Shown here: positions 56,277-64,000 of the stretch, piece by piece | How positions within the stretch are numbered: position 1 is the stretch's first letter | How the letters are laid out: each line of letters starts with the position of its first letter | Source: Pseudomonas sp. NFIX28 | GTDB lineage: Bacteria > Pseudomonadota > Gammaproteobacteria > Pseudomonadales > Pseudomonadaceae | Assembly (NCBI RefSeq): GCF_900107395.1 | Contig: NZ_FNPW01000001.1 | Location: 231,041-295,040, forward strand | Direction: 5' to 3' | Length of the DNA stretch: 64,000 nt | Notes under the pieces: generated by a model | What the model was told of the DNA's origin: nothing | Databases searched by the model: none | The model's input: only the letters and a program-made list of their open reading frames with translations | Program-made: the position numbers and the translations under genes

Positions 56277-56600
56277 GGCATCGCGGGCAAGCCTCGCTCC
56301 TACGGGTGGCGCGTGTGGTTGTGGGGATGGGTTTGATTGGATGAATGTGGTGGGCTTGGGCTCTATCGCGGGCAAGCCTCGCTCCTACGGGTGGCGTGTG
56401 TGTTTGTGGGGGCGGGTTTGATTGGATGAATGTGGTGGGCTTGGGGGCCATCGCGGGCAAGCCTCGCTCCTACGGGTGGCGGGTGTGTTTGTGGGGATGG
56501 GTTTGATTGGGTAAATGCGGTGGGCTTGGGGGTATCGCGGGCAAGCCTCGCTCCTACGGGGGCGGGGCTTTTGTAGGAGCGCAGCTTGCTCGCGATGAAC
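56277..56600. repeat. 85-bp tandem REP array plus inverted REP
   Basis: The family A REP (GCGGGCAAGCCTCGCTCCTA) recurs at 56283, 56368, 56453 and 56537, giving periods of 85, 85 and 84. Between copies is a conserved spacer with GTTTGATTGG and GTGGGCTTGGG. A fifth REP in the opposite orientation (GTAGGAGCGCAGCTTGCTC) follows at about 56574. The array fills the gap between two genes. Confidence 0.9.
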
Positions 56601-56645
56601 GATGACGCGGTCGGGCTGGTGTTCGGCGTGCTGGTTTTCCGCTGT

Positions 56646-58325
56646 TCAGCCGCTGACCGATGAAGGCGCCGGTTGCTCCATCCGAACAGGGATCTGAATG
56701 CTCGGCGGCGCTTTACCCAGCAGCAAATCCGCGGCCTTTTCACCGATCATGATCGCCGCCGCGTTGGTATTGCCGGTGGTCAGGCTCGGCATGATCGACG
56801 CGTCGGCCACCCGTAGGCCCTGCAGGCCGTGGACCCGCAACTGGTCGTCGACCACTGCCTGGGCGTCGTGGCCCATCTTGCAGGTGCCGACCGGGTGGAA
56901 CACGGTGCCCAGGCTGTCGCGGATCCACTGCTCGATCTGCGCCTGGCTTTCCACCCGTGGGCCCGGCACCAGCTCGCCCTTGAGGCGCCGGGCGAATGCC
57001 TGGCTCGCCGCCAGCTGGCGCACCAGGCGCACGCCCGCCACCAACTTGCGCAGGTCTTCCGGGTGGCTGAGGAAATTGCTGTCGATGATCGGCTTGTCAT
57101 GGGGATCGGCGGAGTTGAGCCGGACCTGGCCACGGCTCTGCGGGTGCATCACGGCGATGTGCAGGCTGACCCCATGGCCCAGCGGCACCAGGCGCTGGGG
57201 CTGGTTCTTCAACGCCGGGGCGACGATCAGGCCCAGCTCCGGCGCGGCGTCCTCGGCTTGCAGGCGCAGGAAGGCGCCGGACTCCACGGTGTTGGAGGTC
57301 AGCGGGCCGCTGCGCCGCCCCAGGTACTGCCAGGGCGAACGGGCCAGGGGCAACAGGCCCTTGGCCGAGATTCCGTAGGTCAGCTCGCTGTCGCAGCGGT
57401 ACATCAGCACCACGTCCTGATGGTCCTGCAGGTTGTGGCCGACTCCCGGCAGTTCATGGCGCTGGGCGATGCCATGGCGCGCCAGTTCCTCGGCCGGGCC
57501 GATGCCGGAGAGCAACAGCAACTGCGGCGAGTTGATTGCCCCGGCGCTGAGGATCACCTCGCGCCGGGCCTTGAGCTGGAACACCGCGCCATCCTGGCTG
57601 ACCTCGACGCCGCAGGCGCGGTTGCCTTCCAGCAACACGCGGTGGCTCAGGGTCGAGCTCAGGACGGTGAGGTTGGGCCGCGCCAGCGCCGGGTACAGGA
57701 AGGCCCGCGCGGCGCTGCAACGCTCGCCGTTGATCTGGGTGACATGGAAGGGCCCGTAGCCTTCCTGCTCCTCGCCGTTGAAATCCGCGTTGTAGCGCCA
57801 GCCCAGTTCCTGGGCGGCCTGGTAGAACACCTGATTGATCGGGCTCGGGCTGCGTTGCGTGGCGACGTTGAGTTCGCCGTCTTGCCCATGCCAGGGCGAG
57901 GCGCCGGGCTCGAAGTGCTCCGAGCGCAGGAAGTACGGCAGCAGTTCGTCGTAGCTCCAGCCCCGGTTGCCGGCCGCGGCCCAGCGGTCGTAGTCGCTGC
58001 GGTGGCCGCGGATGTAGATCATGCCGTTGATTGCGCTCGAGCCGCCCCAGAGCCGGCCGCGCGGGCAGGGGATCGGGCGCTCGCCGCTGGCGGCCTGGGC
58101 GCTGAACTGATGCATCCAGTTCCACTTCGGGTTGGCGATCAGGCGGATGATGCCCGCCGGGGTGCGCACATTGGCGCCGGGCAACAGGCTGCGGTCGCTG
58201 GGGCCGGCTTCGATCAGGCAGACGCTGAGCCGCGGGTCGGCGGACAGCCGGTTGGCCAGCACGCACCCGGCCGAGCCGGCCCCGACCACGATGTAGTCGA
58301 ATGAACGCGGGGCGGAGTCAGTCAT
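56646..58325 (-). CDS. GMC family FAD oxidoreductase
   Basis: 559 residues. FAD-dependent alcohol oxidoreductase of the choline dehydrogenase/glucose oxidase group. FAD loop VVGAGSAGCVLANRLS; GGSSAINGMIYIRGH; second signature GAINSPQLLLLSGIGP; catalytic pair His in GTVFHPVGTCKMG and Asn in TTGNTNAAAIMIGEKAADL. Start at 58325. It is the last gene of the minus-strand cluster that starts with the cupin gene. Substrate unknown; context suggests an alcohol. Confidence 0.88.
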   Translation of the reverse strand: MTDSAPRSFDYIVVGAGSAGCVLANRLSADPRLSVCLIEAGPSDRSLLPGANVRTPAGIIRLIANPKWNWMHQFSAQAASGERPIPCPRGRLWGGSSAINGMIYIRGHRSDYDRWAAAGNRGWSYDELLPYFLRSEHFEPGASPWHGQDGELNVATQRSPSPINQVFYQAAQELGWRYNADFNGEEQEGYGPFHVTQINGERCSAARAFLYPALARPNLTVLSSTLSHRVLLEGNRACGVEVSQDGAVFQLKARREVILSAGAINSPQLLLLSGIGPAEELARHGIAQRHELPGVGHNLQDHQDVVLMYRCDSELTYGISAKGLLPLARSPWQYLGRRSGPLTSNTVESGAFLRLQAEDAAPELGLIVAPALKNQPQRLVPLGHGVSLHIAVMHPQSRGQVRLNSADPHDKPIIDSNFLSHPEDLRKLVAGVRLVRQLAASQAFARRLKGELVPGPRVESQAQIEQWIRDSLGTVFHPVGTCKMGHDAQAVVDDQLRVHGLQGLRVADASIMPSLTTGNTNAAAIMIGEKAADLLLGKAPPSIQIPVRMEQPAPSSVSG

Positions 58326-58357
58326 GGGAAATACCTCGTTGGCAGTAAGAAGCAGGT

Positions 58358-59659
58358 TCACAACCCCAGCGCCGCGCCGACGTCGTACATGACTTGCAGG
58401 CCGACGACAAAACCGTTGCCGCTGAGCTCGCGAGCCTCGGGGTTGTAGAAATTGTCCGGGTTGATCAGGTATTGCACGCTGGGCTCGAGCGCCAGGTGCC
58501 GGGTCAGGGCGAAGTGGCCGTTGGCCTCGATGGCGTATACGTTGCGTTCGCCCAGGCGAGGGTCGCCGCCGTTGGCGATCCGTGCCCGTTGCTGGAAGCG
58601 CAGCTGATGGTCGTTGAGGCGCAGATAGCTGGCCTTGAGGTTGAGCTTGTCTTGCGCCCGGTCGAAGGGCGCGAGATAGCTCAGGCCGATTTCGGCGAAA
58701 TGGCTGAAGGGCTGCTTGTCGTCGGCCGCCAGCGACAGCGAACCGAACGCCAGCAGTGCCTGGGGCGCGGTGCGCTGGCCGCCGTCGGCACGCCAGAAGC
58801 CTTGCTGGAACTTGAAGAAGGCGCCGCCGGTGCCGTGCTCGCTGGTACCGGTCAGCGGGTCGTACTGCTTGGAAGTGTTGTAGTAGCCATTGAGTTCGTA
58901 GCGGGCGCTGTAGGCCCCGTCGTCCTTGCTGCCGATGCCCAGCAGCAGGCTGGTGCCGCTGGCGTCGTCGGTGCTGAAGTCCAGGCCCTTGCGCTCTTTC
59001 AGGTAGTCCATCGGGTTCGACTCGAACGCGCCGCCATGCACGTAGAAGCCCGGCACCGGCTGGTACTTCAGGTAGCCGCCCCAGCTGCCGTAGGGTGGCG
59101 GCAGGATGCCGGTGGACGAATCGATGATCGGGTCGTTGCAGGTGACCACGGTTTCGCAGTTGTAGATATAGAAGTAGCGCCGCGCGTTGGTGCGCCCCAG
59201 GCTCATGTCCAGCTGGCCGTCGAGCCAGGTCTGCTGGTAGGTCAGCAGGCTCAGTTGGTTGCTGGTGATGTCGTTGTGGATCGGCGCACCGGCGAAATAG
59301 CTGCCGGCGGCGCCTTGCCAGTTGCGCGAGGTCGGCTGGCCGGTGGCGGTGTCGAGGATGAAGAAGGTTTCCTCGAAATGAACGGCCGCGCCTGTAAGGC
59401 CGGCGAGGGCATCGAGGTCGAAGTCGGCGCCGACGAACAGGTCGCCGCTGTTGCCGACGCTGTGTTCCCGCGGACCGGTGTCGAGGTTCTTCATCGACAG
59501 GCTCCAGAACTGCACATGGGGCTGGATGCCGTAGCCGGCCAGGTACTCGCCGAGCCCGGCCAGCGGGCCTTCGCGGCCGGGCGCCGGCGCCTCAGCCTGG
59601 CACAAAGGGGTGAACAGGACCGCCGCCAGCAGCGGGCACAGCAGGGGAATGCGTTTCAT
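58358..59659 (-). CDS. Outer-membrane porin, OprB/carbohydrate porin type
   Basis: 433 residues. Signal peptide MKRIPLLCPLLAAVLFTPLCQ, cleavage after QAEA. The sequence is a run of amphipathic strands with aromatic girdles: GLGEYLAGYGIQPHVQFWSLSM near the N-terminus, LDMSLGRTNARRYFYIYNC, YLAPFDRAQDKLNLKASYLRL and HLALEPSVQYLINPD. These are features of the OprB family used for sugar or aromatic uptake. The C-terminal residue is Leu (AALGL) rather than the usual Phe/Trp, so BamA recognition may be unusual. Confidence 0.8.
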   Translation of the reverse strand: MKRIPLLCPLLAAVLFTPLCQAEAPAPGREGPLAGLGEYLAGYGIQPHVQFWSLSMKNLDTGPREHSVGNSGDLFVGADFDLDALAGLTGAAVHFEETFFILDTATGQPTSRNWQGAAGSYFAGAPIHNDITSNQLSLLTYQQTWLDGQLDMSLGRTNARRYFYIYNCETVVTCNDPIIDSSTGILPPPYGSWGGYLKYQPVPGFYVHGGAFESNPMDYLKERKGLDFSTDDASGTSLLLGIGSKDDGAYSARYELNGYYNTSKQYDPLTGTSEHGTGGAFFKFQQGFWRADGGQRTAPQALLAFGSLSLAADDKQPFSHFAEIGLSYLAPFDRAQDKLNLKASYLRLNDHQLRFQQRARIANGGDPRLGERNVYAIEANGHFALTRHLALEPSVQYLINPDNFYNPEARELSGNGFVVGLQVMYDVGAALGL

Positions 59660-59705
59660 GGTCGGTACTCGTTTCTTGTTGTTTTTGTGATGAGCCGTTC
59701 AGGTC

Positions 59706-59807
59706 TGTAGCCGCTGCCGAAGGCTGCGATCGGCCCGCAGGGTCGTTGCGGTCTCCGGATCGCTGAAGGCCTTCGGCCTTATCGCAGCCTGCGGCAGCGG
59801 CTACAGG
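59706..59807. repeat. REPIN, family B inverted pair
   Basis: TGTAGCCGCTGCCGAAGGCT with an inverted copy ending GCGGCAGCGGCTACAGG, 102 bases, in the gap between the porin and dehydrogenase genes. Confidence 0.9.
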
Positions 59808-60872
59808 TCATGCCTTGGCCAGCGATGGGTTGGGGTTGACCAGCACCTTGATCTGGCTTTTGTCCCGCAGCAGCGTTTCGAAGCCATGCTCCACGGCCTG
59901 TTCCAGGGTCACGCAGCGGGTCACGGCGCGCGTCAGGTCCAGGCGGCCGCTGGCCAGCAACTCGATCAGCGGCGGGTAGGCGTTGCGATAACCGACGCTG
60001 CCGAGCAGGCGCAGTTCGTGGTTGACCAGCTGGAAGGCATCGACGCTGACCTCGCCCATCAAACCCACCAGCACTACTTCGCCGCCCTTGCGCAGCGAAT
60101 GCAGGGCCAGGCTCAGGGTTTGCTGGCTGCCGGCGGCCTCGAAGGCCGTGTCGATGCCGCCGCCACTCAGTTCATGCAGGCGTTGCGGCAGGTTGGCGGC
60201 GTGGCCGTCGAGCACTTCCAGGGCGCCGAAATCCCGCGCCAGTTGCCGTCGCTCAGGGCTGATGTCCACGGCGAAAATCCGTTCCACGCCGCGCAGCCGC
60301 GCCAGCAAAATCAAGAGCAGGCCTATAGGACCGAGACCGAACACCACGCAGCTGTCGCCGGCCAGCAGGCGGCTCTGGTTCAGCGCGTGAAAGGCCACCG
60401 CCGCCGGCTCCAGCACCGCGGCCTGCTTGAAGCTCACCGAGTCCGGCAGCGGGTGCAGCATGTAGGCCGGCACCCGCACCTGCTCGGCGAAACCGCCGTC
60501 GCCCATCAGGCCGATAAAACCCATGGACTGGCAGAGGTTGTACTGGCCGGCGCGGCAGTACTGGCAATCGCCGCAGCGGTACTCCGGCTCCACCGCCACC
60601 CGGCTGCCGACCTGGACCCGCTCGACACCCGCGCCCACCGCCAGCACCAGGCCGCAGAATTCGTGGCCGAGGGTCAGCGGCGCGCGGCAACCGGACAGCG
60701 GGTGAGGTTCCTGTTGCGGGATCGAATGCGGGCCGTCGGCGTATTCGTGCAGGTCGCTGCCGCAGATGCCGCAGTAGGCCACCTGCACCAGCACCTCGCC
60801 CGGGCCGGGCTGTGGCGCTGGCAGATCGCTCAGGCGCAGGTCGCGGGCGGCATGCCAACGCAATGCTTTCAT
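59808..60872 (-). CDS. Zinc-dependent alcohol dehydrogenase, butanediol dehydrogenase-like
   Basis: 354 residues. Medium-chain dehydrogenase. Catalytic zinc Cys in YCGICGSDLHEYAD with LTLGHEFCG; structural zinc four Cys (YRCGDCQYCRAGQYNLC); NAD loop FGLGPIGLLLILLAR. The N-terminal insert GPHSIPQQEPHPLSG before the GHE motif is a feature of (R,R)-butanediol dehydrogenase-type enzymes. Its start overlaps the MFS stop by four bases. A longer open frame to 61862 is not real. Confidence 0.88.
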   Translation of the reverse strand: MKALRWHAARDLRLSDLPAPQPGPGEVLVQVAYCGICGSDLHEYADGPHSIPQQEPHPLSGCRAPLTLGHEFCGLVLAVGAGVERVQVGSRVAVEPEYRCGDCQYCRAGQYNLCQSMGFIGLMGDGGFAEQVRVPAYMLHPLPDSVSFKQAAVLEPAAVAFHALNQSRLLAGDSCVVFGLGPIGLLLILLARLRGVERIFAVDISPERRQLARDFGALEVLDGHAANLPQRLHELSGGGIDTAFEAAGSQQTLSLALHSLRKGGEVVLVGLMGEVSVDAFQLVNHELRLLGSVGYRNAYPPLIELLASGRLDLTRAVTRCVTLEQAVEHGFETLLRDKSQIKVLVNPNPSLAKA

Positions 60873-62134
60873 GGCTGGTTTCCTTGCAGGGGGGAAGAAA
60901 GGGACGGTTCGGCGCAGCGCCCGCGAGCCAGTACCGCCGGCGCGGTTTCCTTGAGGAACAGCGCCAGCAGCGCGGCCAGCAAGGCGCCGCCGCAGGAGAT
61001 CCACATGACGATGGACAGGCCGAAGCGGTCGGCGGCGAACCCGGCGATGGTCGGCGAGACGAAGCCGCCCACCAGCTCGCCGATGCCCATGATCATGCCC
61101 AGGGCGGTGGCCATGACCTCCCGGGGCACGGTTTCCGCGGGGATGGTCGCCATGAACAGGGTGAAGCAGCCCAGGCCCGTGTAGGTCAGCAGCATCAGCG
61201 CGCCCATCAGCAACGGGCTGTTGGCGTAGAGCAGGGCGATCGGGCAGCAGGCGGCGATCAGCGAGAACAGCACCAGGGTCGGGCGGCGGCCGAAACGGTC
61301 GGAAATCGCCGCCACGCCGAAGCCCCACAGCACCCAGGCGCCGCCCAGGCAACTCATCACCGTGCCCATGCTCGCCGGGCTGTAGCCGCGGACCTTGACC
61401 AGAAAGGTCGGGGTGAAGGAAATCAGGATCACGAACCAGGTGAGGAACACGCAGCTGATCAGGGTGCAGAGCACGATGTTGCGGCTTTTCAGCAGCGCCA
61501 GGCGATTGACCGGCGCGCTGTGACTGTCGGCGGTGATCGGCGCCGGCGGCGTGTCGTTGCGCACGTAGCGCCAGATCAACAGGGCGATCAGCAGCCCGGG
61601 GATCAGCGAGACGATAAAGGCGTGGCGCCAACCGTAGGCCTCGGCCAGGGCGATCAGCACCGGCGGGCCGATCACCGCGCCCAGCAGCCCGGCCGCCGAG
61701 CCTTGCAGCAGGCCCATGTTCAGGCCCCGGCGATGGGGCGAGGAGGCCTCCACCATCAGCGATTGCGAGAGCGGCAGGATCGGCCCTTCGGCCAGGCCCA
61801 TGATGCCGCGGAACAGCAGCAGGCTGAGAAACCCGGTGACCAGCCCGGACAGCGCTGAGCACAGGGAAAACAGCAGCACCGCGACGATCAGCAGCGGCTT
61901 GCGCTTGCCGCGCCGGTCCGACCAGGCGCCGACCAGCGCGCCGGACACCGCCCAGGCCAGGGCCAGCACCGACGACAGCATGCCCAGGTGGCTGTTGCTT
62001 AGCTGCAACTCGTCGGCCATGAAGGGAAACAGGAAGGACAGCGCCAGGCGATCGAAAAAGACGAAACCGAACGTCAGGAACAGCACGCCCAGCAGGATGT
62101 TCTCGTAACCGGCTTTATTGTTGTTGTAAGCCAT
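60869..62134 (-). CDS. MFS transporter
   Basis: 421 residues, twelve spans. NILLGVLFLTFGFVFFDRLALSFLF, a GAWSDRRGKRK loop after span 2, and AAISDRFGRRPTLVLFSLIA in the second half mark a major facilitator with sugar-acid or aromatic-acid relatives. Second gene after the cupin gene, coupled to the dehydrogenase. Likely imports the cluster's substrate. Confidence 0.85.
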   Translation of the reverse strand: MAYNNNKAGYENILLGVLFLTFGFVFFDRLALSFLFPFMADELQLSNSHLGMLSSVLALAWAVSGALVGAWSDRRGKRKPLLIVAVLLFSLCSALSGLVTGFLSLLLFRGIMGLAEGPILPLSQSLMVEASSPHRRGLNMGLLQGSAAGLLGAVIGPPVLIALAEAYGWRHAFIVSLIPGLLIALLIWRYVRNDTPPAPITADSHSAPVNRLALLKSRNIVLCTLISCVFLTWFVILISFTPTFLVKVRGYSPASMGTVMSCLGGAWVLWGFGVAAISDRFGRRPTLVLFSLIAACCPIALLYANSPLLMGALMLLTYTGLGCFTLFMATIPAETVPREVMATALGMIMGIGELVGGFVSPTIAGFAADRFGLSIVMWISCGGALLAALLALFLKETAPAVLARGRCAEPSLSSPLQGNQP

Positions 62135-62173
62135 GGTCGTTCTCCGCGGGAGGGGCAGGTGTAAGTTGCGAAC

Positions 62174-62707
62174 TCAGCGAAACAGCGTGTCGATATAGGC
62201 CGCGCCGAGGCCGATCTTTTCGTAGTGCGCGCGGCACATGGCGATGTAGGAGTGCACGTCGAAGTAACCGTCCGGCTCGCCCTGTTCGTCGAGCCAGATC
62301 AGCGGGCCCTTGACGATGAAAAACGCGCGCATCGGTTGCTCGTGCTCATAGGCCACCAGGGTGTGGCCTTCGCCCGGGGTCTCGTAGACGAAGTCGCCGG
62401 CGGTGGCGGTCCAGTCGTGCTCCAGGTAGCCCCATTTGCCGGACAGGGTGTAGGCGAACACTTCGTGGGGGTGGTAATGCCGGTTCACCAGGCCGGCGCT
62501 GCTGGCCATGAGGATGTCGCACCAGCGGTTCTCGCTGGGCGAGATCCACAGCGGCCGCGAGGACACGGTCTCGGTGAAGGGCACATACAGCTTCAGGTCG
62601 TCGCTGGCGGCATTGGGCAGGTAGACCTCGGGCTTGGCGTCCGGCTTGAAGCAATTGGCGATCGGTTGCAGGTCTTTCCAGAATTCACGGCGGGCGGCTT
62701 CGGGCAT
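62174..62707 (-). CDS. Cupin, 2,4'-dihydroxyacetophenone dioxygenase-like
   Basis: 177 residues. Cupin of the 2,4'-dihydroxyacetophenone dioxygenase (DAD) group. Metal-binding stretch NRHYHPHEVFAYTLSGKWG and second motif AGDFVYETPGEGHTL. DAD cleaves a C-C bond next to an aromatic ketone; many homologues of this family act on undefined substrates, so this is a family assignment only. First gene of the minus-strand cluster. Confidence 0.75.
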   Translation of the reverse strand: MPEAARREFWKDLQPIANCFKPDAKPEVYLPNAASDDLKLYVPFTETVSSRPLWISPSENRWCDILMASSAGLVNRHYHPHEVFAYTLSGKWGYLEHDWTATAGDFVYETPGEGHTLVAYEHEQPMRAFFIVKGPLIWLDEQGEPDGYFDVHSYIAMCRAHYEKIGLGAAYIDTLFR

Positions 62708-62775
62708 GGTCGGCCTCTATTCGTTGTGGGAGTCGAGGCGACTTTAGGCGCGGCGCGCCCGTGGGGTTTTATCCA

Positions 62776-62805
62776 ATCGGACGGGATTGTTGACTGGATC
62801 GGACG
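62776..62805. promoter_or_regulatory. Direct-repeat operator candidate between cupin and AraC genes
   Basis: ATCGGACG occurs at 62776-62783 and 62798-62805, spaced 22 bases, about two helical turns. It lies 69-98 bases before the cupin start and is ahead of the divergent AraC gene. AraC-family dimers bind such direct repeats. Confidence 0.5.
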
Positions 62806-62994
62806 AGCGTTTTCCTACAGGTTTCTGGGACGCTGTTTACCCTGGCAATCGACTTGTAGCCACTGAGTTTCACGTTGACAGGGCATAAGCTTCATATGTT
62901 AATGAATCGCCGCGAGCGCCACCTGCCGCGGCCTCGGTATCCGGTCACTGCCTTGCCGACCGGAAATGCTCCCTTGCCCATGAGAAGAATAAAA

Positions 62995-63957
62995 ATGACT
63001 CCATGCGCCTTGCTCGAAACCCGGCATGCCTGCACCCAAAGCATCGCCCTGGATCAACGGCTGGCCTTCTGGGAGGACTACAACGCCTCCACCCTGGTCG
63101 GCCTCAAATGCAGCTCCTTCTGTGAAAGCGGCTTTGCCGCCAGCCAGGACAACCTGCAGCTGGAGGGCATGCGCCTGGCGCGGATCGTGGGCAACGAACA
63201 TGTGGTCGAGCGTGACACCTCAATGATCCGCGCGGTGCCCAAGGAGTCGGTGTTCGTGTCGTTCGTTACCGGCAGCGGCTCGTTTTTCTACCAGGACGGC
63301 GCCTGCCAGTTGCTCGAACCGGGCGAGCTGATCGTCTACCGCACCGACAAACCCTATCTGTTCGGGTTCTCCGGGCCGATGCGCCAGTTCATTTTCGACA
63401 TTCCCCAGGCGCTGTTCGCCGAGCGTTGCCTCAAGCGTTTCGACCGCTCGCTGAAAATCGGCGGCCAAAGCGGCGTGCAGCGCCTGTTGCTGCGCACCCT
63501 GGGCGAGCGCACCCAAGGTTTTTTCCAGCAGCCGCTGAGCGAGGACGCCGAGAATTACCAGCACCAGGCGCTCGAGCTGTTGGGCAGCTTGATCGCCGGG
63601 CAAACCGGAGAGCGGCGGATCAACGCCCTGAGCGCTTCCTACCTGCTGGCGGCCAAACAGTGCATCAACGAGCAGTTGGCCGACCCGGAGCTGAGTTGCG
63701 AGCGGGTGGCCGCGCAGACCGGTATTTCAACCCGGCACCTGAGCCGCCTGTTCGCCCTGGAAGGCAGCCAGCCCAGCCGCTTTATCCTGGAACGACGCCT
63801 GCAACAGGCCCATGACCTGCTGGGCAGCCCACGGGGAACGGGCCTGGACATCGGCGAAATCGCCTACCGCCACGGCTTCGCCAGCCAGGCCCACTTCGCC
63901 CGCGCGTTCAAGGCCCATTACGGCCAGACCCCCAGCGAAGCGCGCAAAATCCTGTAG
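62995..63957 (+). CDS. AraC family regulator (FeaR-like)
   Basis: 320 residues. N-terminal AraC-binding-like domain of the FeaR type (FWEDYNASTLVGLKCSSF, GSGSFFYQDGACQLLEPGELIVYRTDKPY) and C-terminal helix-turn-helix pair (CERVAAQTGISTRHLSRLFALEG, IGEIAYRHGFASQAHFARAFKAHYGQTPSE). Start at 62995 has GAGAAG upstream; ATGs at 62896 and 62980 are possible. The stop codon TAG is the first TAG of a family B REP. It presumably controls the divergent catabolic cluster. Confidence 0.85.
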   Translation: MTPCALLETRHACTQSIALDQRLAFWEDYNASTLVGLKCSSFCESGFAASQDNLQLEGMRLARIVGNEHVVERDTSMIRAVPKESVFVSFVTGSGSFFYQDGACQLLEPGELIVYRTDKPYLFGFSGPMRQFIFDIPQALFAERCLKRFDRSLKIGGQSGVQRLLLRTLGERTQGFFQQPLSEDAENYQHQALELLGSLIAGQTGERRINALSASYLLAAKQCINEQLADPELSCERVAAQTGISTRHLSRLFALEGSQPSRFILERRLQQAHDLLGSPRGTGLDIGEIAYRHGFASQAHFARAFKAHYGQTPSEARKIL

Positions 63958-64000
63958 CCGCTGCCGCAGGCTGCGATAGGTCCGAAGGACCTCCAGCGTC
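63953..64000 (+). repeat. Family B REP at the right edge
   Basis: TGTAGCCGCTGCCGCAGGCT begins inside the AraC stop codon and the repeat runs off the window. A partner copy probably lies beyond. Confidence 0.7.

Noticed and set aside
59808..61862. 684-codon frame extending the alcohol dehydrogenase through the MFS gene
   Set aside because: The dehydrogenase fold starts at 60872; the extension overlaps the MFS gene in another frame.

Overview
The window reads as a chromosomal segment of a fluorescent-group Pseudomonas. Gene content (osmE, modABC, galU, gor, ahpC/ahpF, gloA, hpd, hpa cluster, an MvaT/MvaU-family regulator), high G+C coding sequence with strong GGAG-type ribosome binding sites, and two families of Pseudomonas REP/REPIN repeats all point that way. 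The species is not fixed by anything seen here; the P. fluorescens/protegens/chlororaphis complex is the best guess. No rRNA, tRNA, CRISPR array, prophage or intact insertion sequence was seen.

Layout. 1-9.4 kb is a patch of small, mostly uncharacterised genes: a fimbrial adhesin, short exported peptides, a CigR-like protein, OsmE, YbjQ, a truncated DUF1993 gene, a candidate small RNA and a 240-bp tandem repeat array. 9.5-15.7 kb holds topoisomerase IB, the molybdate importer modABC with a ModE-like operator, a nitronate monooxygenase and an AcuI/YhdH-type reductase. 15.7-19.4 kb is an alkylation-damage locus: a 2OG-Fe(II) oxygenase, alkB and an Ada-like protein, with two near-identical Ada-box-like sites. 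19.5-22.6 kb carries a lipoprotein, a TsdB/TsdA thiosulfate dehydrogenase pair and small proteins. 22.9-31.2 kb holds housekeeping and redox genes (galU, gor, ahpC, ahpF, gloA) plus a KfrA-like regulator divergent from a solitary tyrosine recombinase. 31.4-35.6 kb contains an H-NS-like MvaT/MvaU family protein with a TTG start, a CSS-EAL phosphodiesterase, and a LysR/EamA divergent pair.

35.8-55.1 kb is aromatic and sugar-acid catabolism. Here are hpd, hpaR, an EamA exporter, an aldo/keto reductase, an acyl-CoA ligase, a glycerate-type block (MFS transporter, CdaR, glycerate kinase), and the complete lower homoprotocatechuate meta-cleavage operon hpaG1-G2-E-D-F-X-H-I with divergent hpaA. HpaD, E, F, G, H and I together take homoprotocatechuate to pyruvate and succinic semialdehyde; the upper-pathway monooxygenase hpaBC is not in the window. 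56.6-64 kb is an uncharacterised catabolic cluster: a GMC oxidoreductase, an outer-membrane porin, a zinc alcohol dehydrogenase, an MFS importer and a cupin dioxygenase-like protein, divergent from an AraC regulator and preceded by a direct-repeat operator.

The observations most worth following are the Ada protein that keeps its methyl-acceptor cysteine but has lost three of four zinc ligands while its Ada boxes persist; the shared HpaR operators at two sites 17 kb apart; REP elements that have become the 3' ends of genes; the three tandem REP arrays; and the uncharacterised catabolic cluster at the right end.
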